From Kitasatospora aureofaciens (lineage in GTDB: Bacteria > Actinomycetota > Actinomycetes > Streptomycetales > Streptomycetaceae), in NCBI RefSeq assembly GCF_019192735.1, contig NZ_JAHTKP010000010.1:1-64000 (forward strand): 64,000 nucleotides of DNA. Reading direction: 5' to 3'. The translations under genes and the position numbers were made by a program. The notes under the pieces were generated by a model. That model was not told the origin of the DNA, did no database searches, and saw only the letters and a list, made by a program, of their open reading frames with translations. Position 1 is the first letter of the stretch. The number at the start of each line of letters is the position of its first letter. Of this stretch, positions 6,356 through 14,516 are shown one piece after another.

Positions 6356-9300
6356 GCCTGCACCTCCAGGGCAACCGTCGGGGCGTACTGGCAGCGGCCG
6401 AACCACATGACCTTGACCAGCGCCCAGTAGGCGCCGGGGTCGGTGTCCTCGGGGGCGGTGATCTCGAAGTCGACCGTCGACGAGGATCCGGCCGGGGCCG
6501 TGAAGCCGCGCACGGGGGCGCCGATCGCGTCCCACGTGCCCCAGGGGGAGACGAGTTGCAGCTCGCCGCGGATTTCGCCTCGGGTGTGGTTGGTGAGGGT
6601 CAGGCCGAGCGTAGTCCGCCCACCGGGGGTGACGTGGAGGGCTGAGTGGGACACGATGACGTCCAGGCCGGTGTCCCGGCCGGCCGACGCCTTGGTGCCC
6701 TGCGCGGCCGTCCAGCCTTCGGGCGCCTCCCCGGGGACGGGCAGCAGGCCGGGCAGGTCACCGACGGCGATCGTCACCACGTCCTCGATCTCCTGGCCGT
6801 CGTACGCGAGGCGGACGGCGGCGAAGTAGAGACCGGGTTCGACTTCGGCGGGCGGCGTGAGCGTGACCGGGAAGCGCACGTGGCCGCCGGCCTCCAGCCG
6901 GTACGGGCGGCTGCCGAGGCTCGTCCGCCAGCCCTCGGGCGGCAGGACGACGGCCGTGCCCTCGACGGCCGTATCACGGAGGTGTGAGGAGAGTGCGACG
7001 GATAATTCGACCGGCTCGCCCACCGTCCGAAGCAGGCCCGGCGAAACGCCGACGGACACCGGCAGGTAGCCGAGCGGTGCCGGGCCGCGGTTGTGCAGCC
7101 AGTAGCGGGCGTGGACGGGCTGCGCGGGTTCGGCGACCGGGCCGAGGACCGGGCCGTCAGTTGCGCGCGAGAGCCCGGGGGCGGCCAGCAGCGTGGCGAT
7201 CTGCGAGCCGGCGAGATCGAGCGGCCCTGCGATTGGGCCGAGCGGTCGTTCCAGCAGGTCGGCGCGCCGCAGCTCGCCCAGCCCCAGTGCCCCGCCGAGC
7301 ACCGCCGTCCGTCCCAACCCCGTGGACTCGACCAGCCGAAGAGCGAGATCGGGGCCCGCCTCCCCCGCCGAGCCGTGCGCGATCGGGTTGCCGGCCGGCT
7401 TTAGAGCGCCCAACAGCACCTCGCGCTGCGGTTCAACGCGCAGCCAGGACAGCGTGGCTGGCAGCGGGCCGTCCTGGGGCGGCAGAACCCGAGCGTACAG
7501 CGGGTGGTTGAACTCCTGCCCCTGGGCGGGCAGGGTCTGGGCCCGCCAGTCGCCAGCTCCCCCGACCAGCGCGTAGCTGAACTCATGGGTCCAGTGCTGG
7601 AGTTGGAAGGAGGCGCTATCGGGCAGCGTGCGCCGGGGCGGGTCGATCCAGACGCCGGATGGCCAGCCGGTGCACGAGCGCATCAGGGACAGGTGCAGGG
7701 CGCCGGTGGCGTCGACGGCGAAGCCGGGCAGGCCGAAGCTGAGCAACGCCACGGTGTGGTCGACGAGTTGGTCGCTCACGGAGGAAGGGCAGACGGCGGC
7801 CACCCGGGCGTCCGCCAGGTCCGCCGCCAGCGCCGCAGGATCCGTGACCACCAGCGCCGGCAGCGCTCGCAGGTCCCGCAGGTCGGCGCCGGGCTGCCAG
7901 ACCTGCGCGAGCGAGGCAGCCGCCGGCACCCACACCGCGCCGTACGCCTTGAGCACGCTCGCGTACTCCTCGCCCGCCCGCTCGATCAACTCCCGTGCAG
8001 CGTCATTCACTTCCGGCCCACCGAGGACGATCCGGAAGTCGGGCAGGTTGGAGTCGACGTCCAGCCAGCCGTACCTGGCCCAGTCGGCGCCGGAGGTCGT
8101 GGCGGTAACGCCCACCCGGGCGAGGGCGACGACCAGGTCGCGCGCGTCCGCGGCGGCGTCCAGCGTCGGCACGACCACCTCGGCCACGCCCAACGCCCGT
8201 GCCCCGAGCGGCGATCCGGCCGGATCGCGAAGCTCCACCCGCGCCGTGGCGCCGAGGCCGAACCAGGTGTTGGCCGGGTTGTCGAGGGTCCACGGCGCCT
8301 CGGCGGAGTCGACGTCCGGTAGCGCAAAGCCCCGCCCGACGACAGCTCCCGCGACCTCGCTGACGGGCAGCGCGCCGGGCAGGTCGACCGGGAAGCGCAG
8401 CCGCAGCAGCCGGTCGGCGCCGGAGTAATCGACCACCCGCGTCCGGCAGTCGACCCGGTCGAGCCCGCGCCACAACGTCACCGTCTGCTCGTAGCGGATC
8501 TCGTCGACCGTCCCGGTGATCACCAGCCGCTCCCCGAGCGGGCCGATCTCCCGCCGCACGACAGCAGCCCCCGCGCTGGAGCCGACCACCGGCCCCTTGG
8601 GCACGAGGTGCCACGGCCCCTCGCCGAAGTCGGGGTGCTGCGGGTACTCCTCGTAGACGCGCAGCTCGTTGCCGATCGCGCCGTCCCGGATCAACTCCCG
8701 GTCGTGCAGCAGGTCGTGGACGGAGGTGAGGCCCCCACCCCGAGCGGGGTCGGCGCTCACCCGGTACCGCCCGTTGAAGATCGTGCACCCCTCCGCCACC
8801 GTCCAGGCAGCACCCGGCGAGCCCTCCACCAGCCGCCAGGTGCGCCACCCGAGCGCCGGCACGTCGGCGGCGAGGAAGCGCAGCGTCCCCCGGTCGACGA
8901 CGCTCGGCACCTCCGCGCCGCCGTCGTCCAGCACACGCACCGCCCGCGCACCCGCGGGCAGCCGGACGGCGACCAGGTCGGTCCGGTCGAAGGACAGCGT
9001 GTTGGTGACGACCACCGCCTCGCCCGCTGCGGAGATCCGCGCCGTGAGCGCGTCCAGCGACGAGTCCCGGACGGCGGCGGCCAGGTCGTACGCCTCCCGC
9101 CAGCCGCCGAGCAGGTCGAGGTACACCTGGTCGGACTCGGAGCCGGTGATCGCGTCGTGGTGGGCACCATAGGCGAGTTGGCGCCACACCTTGTCCAGCG
9201 CGGCGGACGGGTAGCGGCCGAACCCGTGCACACTCGCCAGCGTGGCGAGCTTCTCGGCGTCGACGGCGGCGACCTCGGCGGCGCGCTGGGCCTGCTTGGT

Positions 9301-10527
9301 GTCGATGTAGGAGACGTCCTTGCCGGTGTAGACCGGGTTCATGTCGCGGGTCTGCGGGCTGGGCCGGCGGCCCGTGGCGGCGAGTTCGGCCCGGACGGCG
9401 TCGAGGAAGTCGCGCGGGGTGGCGCAGACGAAGCGCGGCCACAGGTACTTGGTGGCCCAGGAGCGGTGGATCTCGGTGACCCACTTGTTCGGCGGGGTGT
9501 AGTCCGTCCCGACGGGCAGCAGCAGGTTCTTCGTCGCGCCGACCGGCTTGAGCTTGCGGTACAGCTCGTAGACGGCCTGTTCGGCGGTGGCGAGGTCCGG
9601 GGAGGAGTCCATCCACCAGCCGGCCGAGTAGTGGTGCGGCATGTAGTGGGTGAGCACACCATCCCCGGAAGGCGCGATCCACTCGAACTCGCTCGGGAAC
9701 TGCATGACCCGGGCGTCGTCCTTGGCCTCGCGGAAGTTCTTCTGGATCGGGCCCCACTGGTGGAACGGGCCGCGCGCCCAGGCGCTGCCGGTGAGACCGG
9801 CGGCGGCGAGGTGGCCGGGGAACTGCGGGTCGTGCCCGAACACGTCGAGCTGCCAAGCGGTTTGGGGGTCTCCCCCGAGGATGTCGCGCTGGTAGCCGAT
9901 GCCGTGGACGATGTTGCGGATGGTGGTCTCGGCGCCGGTGAGGTTGGTGTTGGGCTCGTTGTAGGTACCGCCGACGAGTTCGACCTGGCCGCGCTCCAGC
10001 AGCAGCCGCAAGGTCTCGCGACGCTCGGGGTGCTGGTCGAAGTACGGCTTCAGATAGTCGACTTCGGCGAGGACGAACTTGTAGACCGGATCGCGCAGCG
10101 CGAGGTCCATGTGCGCGTCCACGAGCGCGAACCCGTTGCGCTCCCACAGCGGCCGGGTGGTGGCGTCGGCGGAGAGCAGCTCCCAGGGGGAGGTGTAGGC
10201 GGCCTGGGTGTTCCACCAGACCGGGTCGTAGTGGAAGTGCGAGACGAGGAACATCGTCCAGCCGGGTTCGGCGACCTCGACAACGGCCTCCGCCTCAAAG
10301 CCGTCTGCCCGTACAGTGACCGGGAGTTGGGCACCGGGCGACGCACCGGTGATCTCCAGCGGGACTTCGACCAGCCCCGTGCCGGCCGCCTCGCCGCGCA
10401 CGCCCGGGCCGCTGACGGTGATCCGGGCGGCCGGGCCGTCGAGGGTGACCCGCAGCAGCTGGCGCGGGGCGTCCTCGGGGCCGGTGAAGAGGTCCGTGCT
10501 CTCGACGGCGGTGATGGTGACCGGCAC
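6352..10527 (-). CDS. GH38 alpha-mannosidase with C-terminal NEW3 domain
   Basis: 1391 residues, long for GH38. Order: an Ig-like N-terminal region (1-90), the GH38 catalytic domain from about 95 ('FLVSHFHYDPVWWNTQ', zinc His and Asp; nucleophile Asp in 'WQLDVFGHDPQFPGHL'), a helical spacer with 'YGAHHDAITGSESDQVYLD', beta-sandwich domains, and a C-terminal NPCBM-associated NEW3 domain ('VSHSALHVTPGGRTTLGLTL'). It removes alpha-mannose from N-glycans or mannosides. No signal peptide is seen, so it is presumably cytoplasmic. GTG 10527 is chosen because AAAGGA lies 8 bases before it. It starts 29 bases after the GH85 gene, in the same transcript, under the LacI operator at 13225. Confidence 0.9.
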   Translation of the reverse strand: MPVTITAVESTDLFTGPEDAPRQLLRVTLDGPAARITVSGPGVRGEAAGTGLVEVPLEITGASPGAQLPVTVRADGFEAEAVVEVAEPGWTMFLVSHFHYDPVWWNTQAAYTSPWELLSADATTRPLWERNGFALVDAHMDLALRDPVYKFVLAEVDYLKPYFDQHPERRETLRLLLERGQVELVGGTYNEPNTNLTGAETTIRNIVHGIGYQRDILGGDPQTAWQLDVFGHDPQFPGHLAAAGLTGSAWARGPFHQWGPIQKNFREAKDDARVMQFPSEFEWIAPSGDGVLTHYMPHHYSAGWWMDSSPDLATAEQAVYELYRKLKPVGATKNLLLPVGTDYTPPNKWVTEIHRSWATKYLWPRFVCATPRDFLDAVRAELAATGRRPSPQTRDMNPVYTGKDVSYIDTKQAQRAAEVAAVDAEKLATLASVHGFGRYPSAALDKVWRQLAYGAHHDAITGSESDQVYLDLLGGWREAYDLAAAVRDSSLDALTARISAAGEAVVVTNTLSFDRTDLVAVRLPAGARAVRVLDDGGAEVPSVVDRGTLRFLAADVPALGWRTWRLVEGSPGAAWTVAEGCTIFNGRYRVSADPARGGGLTSVHDLLHDRELIRDGAIGNELRVYEEYPQHPDFGEGPWHLVPKGPVVGSSAGAAVVRREIGPLGERLVITGTVDEIRYEQTVTLWRGLDRVDCRTRVVDYSGADRLLRLRFPVDLPGALPVSEVAGAVVGRGFALPDVDSAEAPWTLDNPANTWFGLGATARVELRDPAGSPLGARALGVAEVVVPTLDAAADARDLVVALARVGVTATTSGADWARYGWLDVDSNLPDFRIVLGGPEVNDAARELIERAGEEYASVLKAYGAVWVPAAASLAQVWQPGADLRDLRALPALVVTDPAALAADLADARVAAVCPSSVSDQLVDHTVALLSFGLPGFAVDATGALHLSLMRSCTGWPSGVWIDPPRRTLPDSASFQLQHWTHEFSYALVGGAGDWRAQTLPAQGQEFNHPLYARVLPPQDGPLPATLSWLRVEPQREVLLGALKPAGNPIAHGSAGEAGPDLALRLVESTGLGRTAVLGGALGLGELRRADLLERPLGPIAGPLDLAGSQIATLLAAPGLSRATDGPVLGPVAEPAQPVHARYWLHNRGPAPLGYLPVSVGVSPGLLRTVGEPVELSVALSSHLRDTAVEGTAVVLPPEGWRTSLGSRPYRLEAGGHVRFPVTLTPPAEVEPGLYFAAVRLAYDGQEIEDVVTIAVGDLPGLLPVPGEAPEGWTAAQGTKASAGRDTGLDVIVSHSALHVTPGGRTTLGLTLTNHTRGEIRGELQLVSPWGTWDAIGAPVRGFTAPAGSSSTVDFEITAPEDTDPGAYWALVKVMWFGRCQYAPTVALEVQA

Positions 10528-10556
10528 GGGGAGGGTCCTTTCGATAGCAGGGGAGG

Positions 10557-13007
10557 CTACTTGCCCCAGGCCTCGAACTCGTAGATGCGGGCGGCCGGAT
10601 CGGTGGTCTGGGTGGGCTTGGTGATGACCAGCCGGACGTAGCGGGCCGTGGTGGTCACGGGGTGGGTCGTGGTGCCGGCGGTGTTGCCGGTGACGTTCGC
10701 GACCGTCGTCCACGGGTCGGTGGCCTTCGAGCGGACCTGGATCGAGAAGTCGCGGGTGTTGTACGACGCGCTCTCGCCGCCGGCGGAAGCGTGCTTGACC
10801 ACGAAAGTCGACAGCTGCTTCGCCGAACCAAGGTCCACCTGGAGCCACTTGGCGGTGGTCAGGGTGCACCACTTGTCGCTCGTGCCGCCGCTCACGCTGC
10901 CGTTGACGGCCTTGGCCGGGCCCTCGTTGGCGTTGCACTGGCCGGACGCGGTGGCGGGGCGGTTCAGCGCGAGGTTGCTGCCCGAGGGCGCCGCGGTCCA
11001 CGGGACAGTGGTGGACGCGGCAGCCGAGCGGCCGTACGTCGTGGAGACGGCCTCGACATCGAGCGTCGTGCTGTCCTCGATGCCCGCCCGGTCCAACCGG
11101 CCCACGAAGTAGGCGTCGTTCGGGGTCGCGCCGAGGAGGGTGCGGGTCCCGTCGGCGTTGCGCCGGTACACCTCGTAGTGGTGGACGTTGCCGCCGGGCG
11201 CGGCCGTCCAGGAGAGCCGCAGGGACTGACTGGAGCCGGCCACGACATCGCTCGCACCGAGGACGGTGAGCCCGCCGGGCGCGGACGGGGTCTCCACTGC
11301 GCCGTCGTACACGGCCAGTTGGCCGATCCGCACGTCGTAGGCGGGGTCGGAACCGTCGGCCTGGAGGGCGATCTGGGCGATCGTCCGGCCCGCGTAGGTC
11401 GACAGGTCGAGGGTGTGCTGTTCCCACCCGGTACCGGAGTTGTCCCCCAGGTCCATCGTCGTGAAGCTGCTCGGCGCGTCGGTGAAGGAGACGGCGGCCT
11501 TGAGCTTGGTCGGCCCGGCGGCCGGGGTCTTCACCACCATGGAGAGCTGGGTGTCGGCCGCGACCGGCAGGCTGGTCTGGTACAGCCGCACGGTGTTGGG
11601 CGCGTCCAGCGTGCCGGTGAGGCGCAGCGAGGAGCCGCCCTGGTAGGCGTCGGTGAAGTCGACGGACGGGGTGAGCTTGCTGCCGCTGGAGCTGACGATC
11701 CACCGATAGGTGGGCGGGACGTCCTGGAGGGAGAGGTTGTTCCAGCCGCCGGTGGCCACCCGGGTGCCGCCGGAGTTGTAGAAGTCCCCTTGCCCGGTAC
11801 CGAAGTTGGTGACGAACGGCTTGGCCGTGACGGGCGAGGACTCGGCGACGTAGCTCGCCAGGCCGGGCCAGCTGTCGGAGGTGTTCGTGTTCGACGGGTC
11901 GCTGTTGGCGCCGACCCAGTAACGGGCGTCCTTGGCGTAGAAGTCGGCCCGGTCGGTGGCGGACTTCCAGGTCCACTCGGGCCGGTAGAGGCCGAGCGAG
12001 GTGGTGTGCGGCTGCCCGGCCGGGAACAGCGTGTTCCAGTCCACGCTGGTGTTGTAGCCGTTGGCCTCGGTGTCGATGCCGGAGTACAGCTCGTACTCGC
12101 TGCGGCCGAGCTGCCGGGCCAGCGTGCGGGACGAATCCAGGCCGGACGGGCTCCAGTTGAAGTTCAGGAACATCGAGTCCGAGGTGCGCTTCGAACCGTC
12201 CTGCAGGAACGGCGAGTTGGCCGAGGTGAGGGCGTTCTGCCAGTTCACCGCACCGTCGGTGGTCATGGCGTCGTACCACATGAACTCGGTGCCGCTCTGC
12301 GCCTTGGTGTACTGCATGAGGTTGCGCAGCTCGGTGGCGAGGGACGAATCGCCGCCGCCCGTCTCTTGGTTGATGAACCAGCCGTCGAAGCCGTAGTACT
12401 GGGCGGCCTGGACGAGCTTGTCGGCGACGGGGTAGCTGGTGCCGGACTTCTGGACGAAGTCGCGCACCCACTGGATCTGGCCGCCGTAGGCGGCGGGCGG
12501 GAAGAAGACGGTGCCGTAGACCTTGACGCCGTTGCGGTGGGCGGCGTCGATGACGGTCGGGTTGGGGGCGAGGATCAGGCCCTCGCCGGCCGAACCGCCC
12601 CAGAACACGAGCTTGTCGACGTACTGCCAGTAGCCGAAGGCGTAGTAGTTGGGGTCGGCGGAGCCCTGGGAGGGGTTGTTGGAGGTGGGGCCGAAGGAGA
12701 CCAGCGAGGCGATCTTCCCTTCACCGGCACGGGCGTTGGGGTTGGCCGTGAGCGACGGGTCGCTGGTGCGCGGCTGGAGCGGGACGCGCGAGCGGTTGAA
12801 GCGGGCGTCGGGGTCGGTGCCCGGGTTCCAGTTGAGGATGGTGTTCGGGTACCAGTACGAGGCGTAGGGCTGGTTTCCGGCGGCCGTGACGGCGGGGGCG
12901 GCAGCGGGAGCGGCAGGCACCTGCGGCGAGGCATGGGCGGCGGGCACGACACCCAGCGCGGCGGTCGCGAGCGCGGCACTGAGCAGCAGGGGGAGACGTC
13001 GTGACAT
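10557..13007 (-). CDS. Secreted GH85 endo-beta-N-acetylglucosaminidase
   Basis: 816 residues. The Sec signal 'RRLPLLLSAALATAALGVV' ends near AHA-S. The GH85 domain spans about 45-450: 'YYGFDGWFINQETGG' carries the Asn and Glu pair used in substrate-assisted catalysis. It is followed by a beta-sandwich domain, a fibronectin-III-like domain ('PGGLTVLGASDV') and a C-terminal F5/8 type C (CBM32-like) domain ('SNLALNRPATASGQ' to 'RIYEFEAWGK'). GH85 enzymes cut the chitobiose core of high-mannose N-glycans, releasing a glycan with one GlcNAc. ATG 13007 is preferred over upstream in-frame starts because the signal peptide begins there. Promoter and operator lie at 13222-13250. Confidence 0.93.
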   Translation of the reverse strand: MSRRLPLLLSAALATAALGVVPAAHASPQVPAAPAAAPAVTAAGNQPYASYWYPNTILNWNPGTDPDARFNRSRVPLQPRTSDPSLTANPNARAGEGKIASLVSFGPTSNNPSQGSADPNYYAFGYWQYVDKLVFWGGSAGEGLILAPNPTVIDAAHRNGVKVYGTVFFPPAAYGGQIQWVRDFVQKSGTSYPVADKLVQAAQYYGFDGWFINQETGGGDSSLATELRNLMQYTKAQSGTEFMWYDAMTTDGAVNWQNALTSANSPFLQDGSKRTSDSMFLNFNWSPSGLDSSRTLARQLGRSEYELYSGIDTEANGYNTSVDWNTLFPAGQPHTTSLGLYRPEWTWKSATDRADFYAKDARYWVGANSDPSNTNTSDSWPGLASYVAESSPVTAKPFVTNFGTGQGDFYNSGGTRVATGGWNNLSLQDVPPTYRWIVSSSGSKLTPSVDFTDAYQGGSSLRLTGTLDAPNTVRLYQTSLPVAADTQLSMVVKTPAAGPTKLKAAVSFTDAPSSFTTMDLGDNSGTGWEQHTLDLSTYAGRTIAQIALQADGSDPAYDVRIGQLAVYDGAVETPSAPGGLTVLGASDVVAGSSQSLRLSWTAAPGGNVHHYEVYRRNADGTRTLLGATPNDAYFVGRLDRAGIEDSTTLDVEAVSTTYGRSAAASTTVPWTAAPSGSNLALNRPATASGQCNANEGPAKAVNGSVSGGTSDKWCTLTTAKWLQVDLGSAKQLSTFVVKHASAGGESASYNTRDFSIQVRSKATDPWTTVANVTGNTAGTTTHPVTTTARYVRLVITKPTQTTDPAARIYEFEAWGK

Positions 13008-13104
13008 GCGGTGGCTCCGATCGAACGGAGGAGGGTGGGGGCGGGCCCGCCGAGTACGGGCGGGCCCGGATGCATGCGGGCGCGGCGGAGCTCGTCGAGG
13101 GGCG

Positions 13105-13177
13105 TTCGTGGCGCTGCTCATCGAAGGGCGTTCATCGACGGTATTCGTGGCGGTGCTCATCGAGGGCCGTTCATCGA
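13105..13177 (-). repeat. 34-bp direct repeat, 39-bp period, in the GH85 leader
   Basis: Copies at 13105-13138 and 13144-13177 match at 31 of 34 positions. The period is 13 codons and the frame is open into the GH85 gene: it reads DERPSMSTATNTV then DERPSMSSATNAP upstream of the chosen start. It lies in the predicted 5' untranslated leader of about 208 bases, so it could be a leader peptide or an mRNA element. Confidence 0.7.
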
Positions 13178-13221
13178 GGGGCCACATCAGGTGCGCAGCG
13201 CGGGTCCCCCTCGGCGCAGCG

Positions 13222-13250
13222 AGGCTAAACCGGTTCAGGACGAGTGTCAA
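13222..13250 (-). promoter_or_regulatory. Predicted promoter of the GH85-GH38 operon
   Basis: On the minus strand, TTGACA (13250-13245), a 17-base spacer and TAGCCT (13227-13222) fit an HrdB-type promoter. The -35 box lies inside the 3' end of lacI. The LacI-type palindrome 13225-13238 covers the end of the spacer and half of the -10 box, so binding would block RNA polymerase. Confidence 0.6.
13225..13238. promoter_or_regulatory. LacI-type operator O1 (GH85 promoter)
   Basis: CTAAACCGGTTCAG is a 14-bp palindrome with one mismatched pair and the central CG typical of LacI-family sites. It matches the site at 14360-14373 closely (core ACCGGT, outer CTA/TAG arms). It contains the lacI stop codon (CTA, read as TAG on the minus strand). 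Confidence 0.65.
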
Positions 13251-14301
13251 CGACTCGCGCAGCAACCACCCCGGCGGGTGAGCCGAGCCCGGGCGGCGCC
13301 GTCGACTCCCGTACGGTCAGCCGCGGCGTCGGCATCTGCAGGTCCCGCCCCGGCCCGGCCTCGTCCACCACCTCCAGCAGGCTGCGCGCCACCTGCTCGC
13401 CGAGCGCGAAGGTGTCCCGGCTGAGCGCCGTCAGCGGCGGGTGGACGATCCGGGCGAGCACCGAGTCGTCGAAGGAGACGATCGACAGCTCGCCGGGCAC
13501 CGCGACGCCCATCTCCCCCGCCACGCCCAGCCCGGCGACCGCCATCACGTCGCTGTCGTAGACGATCGCGGTGGGCCGTCTGGCGCGCGAGAGCAGGGTG
13601 CGGGTAGCGGCGGCCCCCTCGGCGTCGCTGAAGTCGGTGGGCACCGAGACGGCCTCCTCCAGCCCGAGCCGGCGCGAGGCGTCGCGCAGCGCGCGGATCC
13701 GCCGCTGGGTGTGCTGGAAGTGCGGCAGCCCGGCCAGGTGGGCGATCCGACGGTGCCCGATGGCGGCCAGGTAGTCGACGATCGAGAGCATCGCCTCCCG
13801 GTCGTCGGCCCAGATCCGCAGCGGTCCGCCGCCCTTGCCCGGTCCGCCCAGGACGACCGCGGGCAGCCCGAGTTCGTCCAGCACCGGCAGCCTCGGGTCG
13901 CGGGTCTGCAGGTCGACCACGATGAAGCCGTCGACCCGGTGCTCGGAGGCCCAGCGCCGGTAGACCTCGATCTCGGCGGCGGTGTCCTCGACGACCATCA
14001 GGTGCAGCGCGACGGAGCTGGCCGAGAGCACCGCCTGGAGGCCGGAGAGCAGCTGGCTGAAGAACGGCTCGACCCCGATGGTGCGCGCCGGGCGGGCGAT
14101 CACCAGGCCGACGGCGTCCGCCCGGGCGCCGCCGAGGGCGCGGGCGGCGCTGTGCGGGCGCCAGTTCATCTCCTCGGCGACCCGCAGGATCCGGGCCCTG
14201 GTCGCCTCGCTCACCCCGGGGCGGCCGTTGAGCGCGAAGGACACCGCGCCCTTGGAGACACCGGCCCGGCGGGCGATGTCGGCGATCGTCGGTCTGCCCA
14301 C
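13225..14301 (-). CDS. LacI-family repressor of the N-glycan locus
   Basis: 358 residues. An N-terminal LacI HTH ('RPTIADIARRAGVSKGAVS' and hinge 'NWRPHSAARALGG', residues 2-60) is followed by a periplasmic-binding-protein-like sugar domain ('VGLVIARP', 'IWADDREAMLSIVDYL', 'AIVYDSDVMAVAGLGVAGE', 'LSIVSFDDSVLA'). GTG 14301 is chosen because GAGAGGAG ends 9 bases upstream; ATG 14325 (8 residues longer) has no ribosome site. The inducer is probably a mannose-containing glycan fragment (inference). The gene lies between two matching operators, one on each flanking promoter. Confidence 0.9.
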   Translation of the reverse strand: MGRPTIADIARRAGVSKGAVSFALNGRPGVSEATRARILRVAEEMNWRPHSAARALGGARADAVGLVIARPARTIGVEPFFSQLLSGLQAVLSASSVALHLMVVEDTAAEIEVYRRWASEHRVDGFIVVDLQTRDPRLPVLDELGLPAVVLGGPGKGGGPLRIWADDREAMLSIVDYLAAIGHRRIAHLAGLPHFQHTQRRIRALRDASRRLGLEEAVSVPTDFSDAEGAAATRTLLSRARRPTAIVYDSDVMAVAGLGVAGEMGVAVPGELSIVSFDDSVLARIVHPPLTALSRDTFALGEQVARSLLEVVDEAGPGRDLQMPTPRLTVRESTAPPGLGSPAGVVAARVVDTRPEPV

Positions 14302-14318
14302 AGAACCCGACTCCTCTC

Positions 14319-14348
14319 TTGACATCCAAGTTTAGGCGGGAGCATAGT
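14319..14348 (+). promoter_or_regulatory. Predicted promoter of the sugar importer operon
   Basis: TTGACA (14319-14324), an 18-base spacer and CATAGT (14343-14348) on the plus strand. The start of transcription would fall near 14355, just before the operator at 14360-14373. The -35 box overlaps the sequence just upstream of the lacI start, so binding could also limit lacI expression. Confidence 0.5.
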
Positions 14349-14359
14349 CCCTGGCATAG

Positions 14360-14373
14360 CTAGACCGGTTTAG
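14360..14373. promoter_or_regulatory. LacI-type operator O2 (importer promoter)
   Basis: CTAGACCGGTTTAG; its complement reads CTAAACCGGTCTAG and shares 12 of 14 bases with O1 at 13225. It sits at about +5 to +18 of the predicted importer transcript, where a bound repressor would stop elongation. Confidence 0.65.
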
Positions 14374-14516
14374 TAGGTCAGGTTCTGAAACTCGCCACAA
14401 TCCCCGCGTCGGCGCAACTCCCTGACGCGATCCGCGACACGATCCACGACGCGACCCACCCGACTGAGCACCGACTGAGCACTCATCCCCCACCCACCCC
14501 AGGACCGGGAGACCTC

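Noticed and set aside
6352-12471. One 2039-codon open frame joining GH85 antisense sequence and the GH38 gene
   Set aside because: Only the part from 10527 on encodes the mannosidase; the upstream part is a shifted frame of the GH85 gene and reads as Arg/Pro-rich noise. A GTG with a ribosome site marks the true start.
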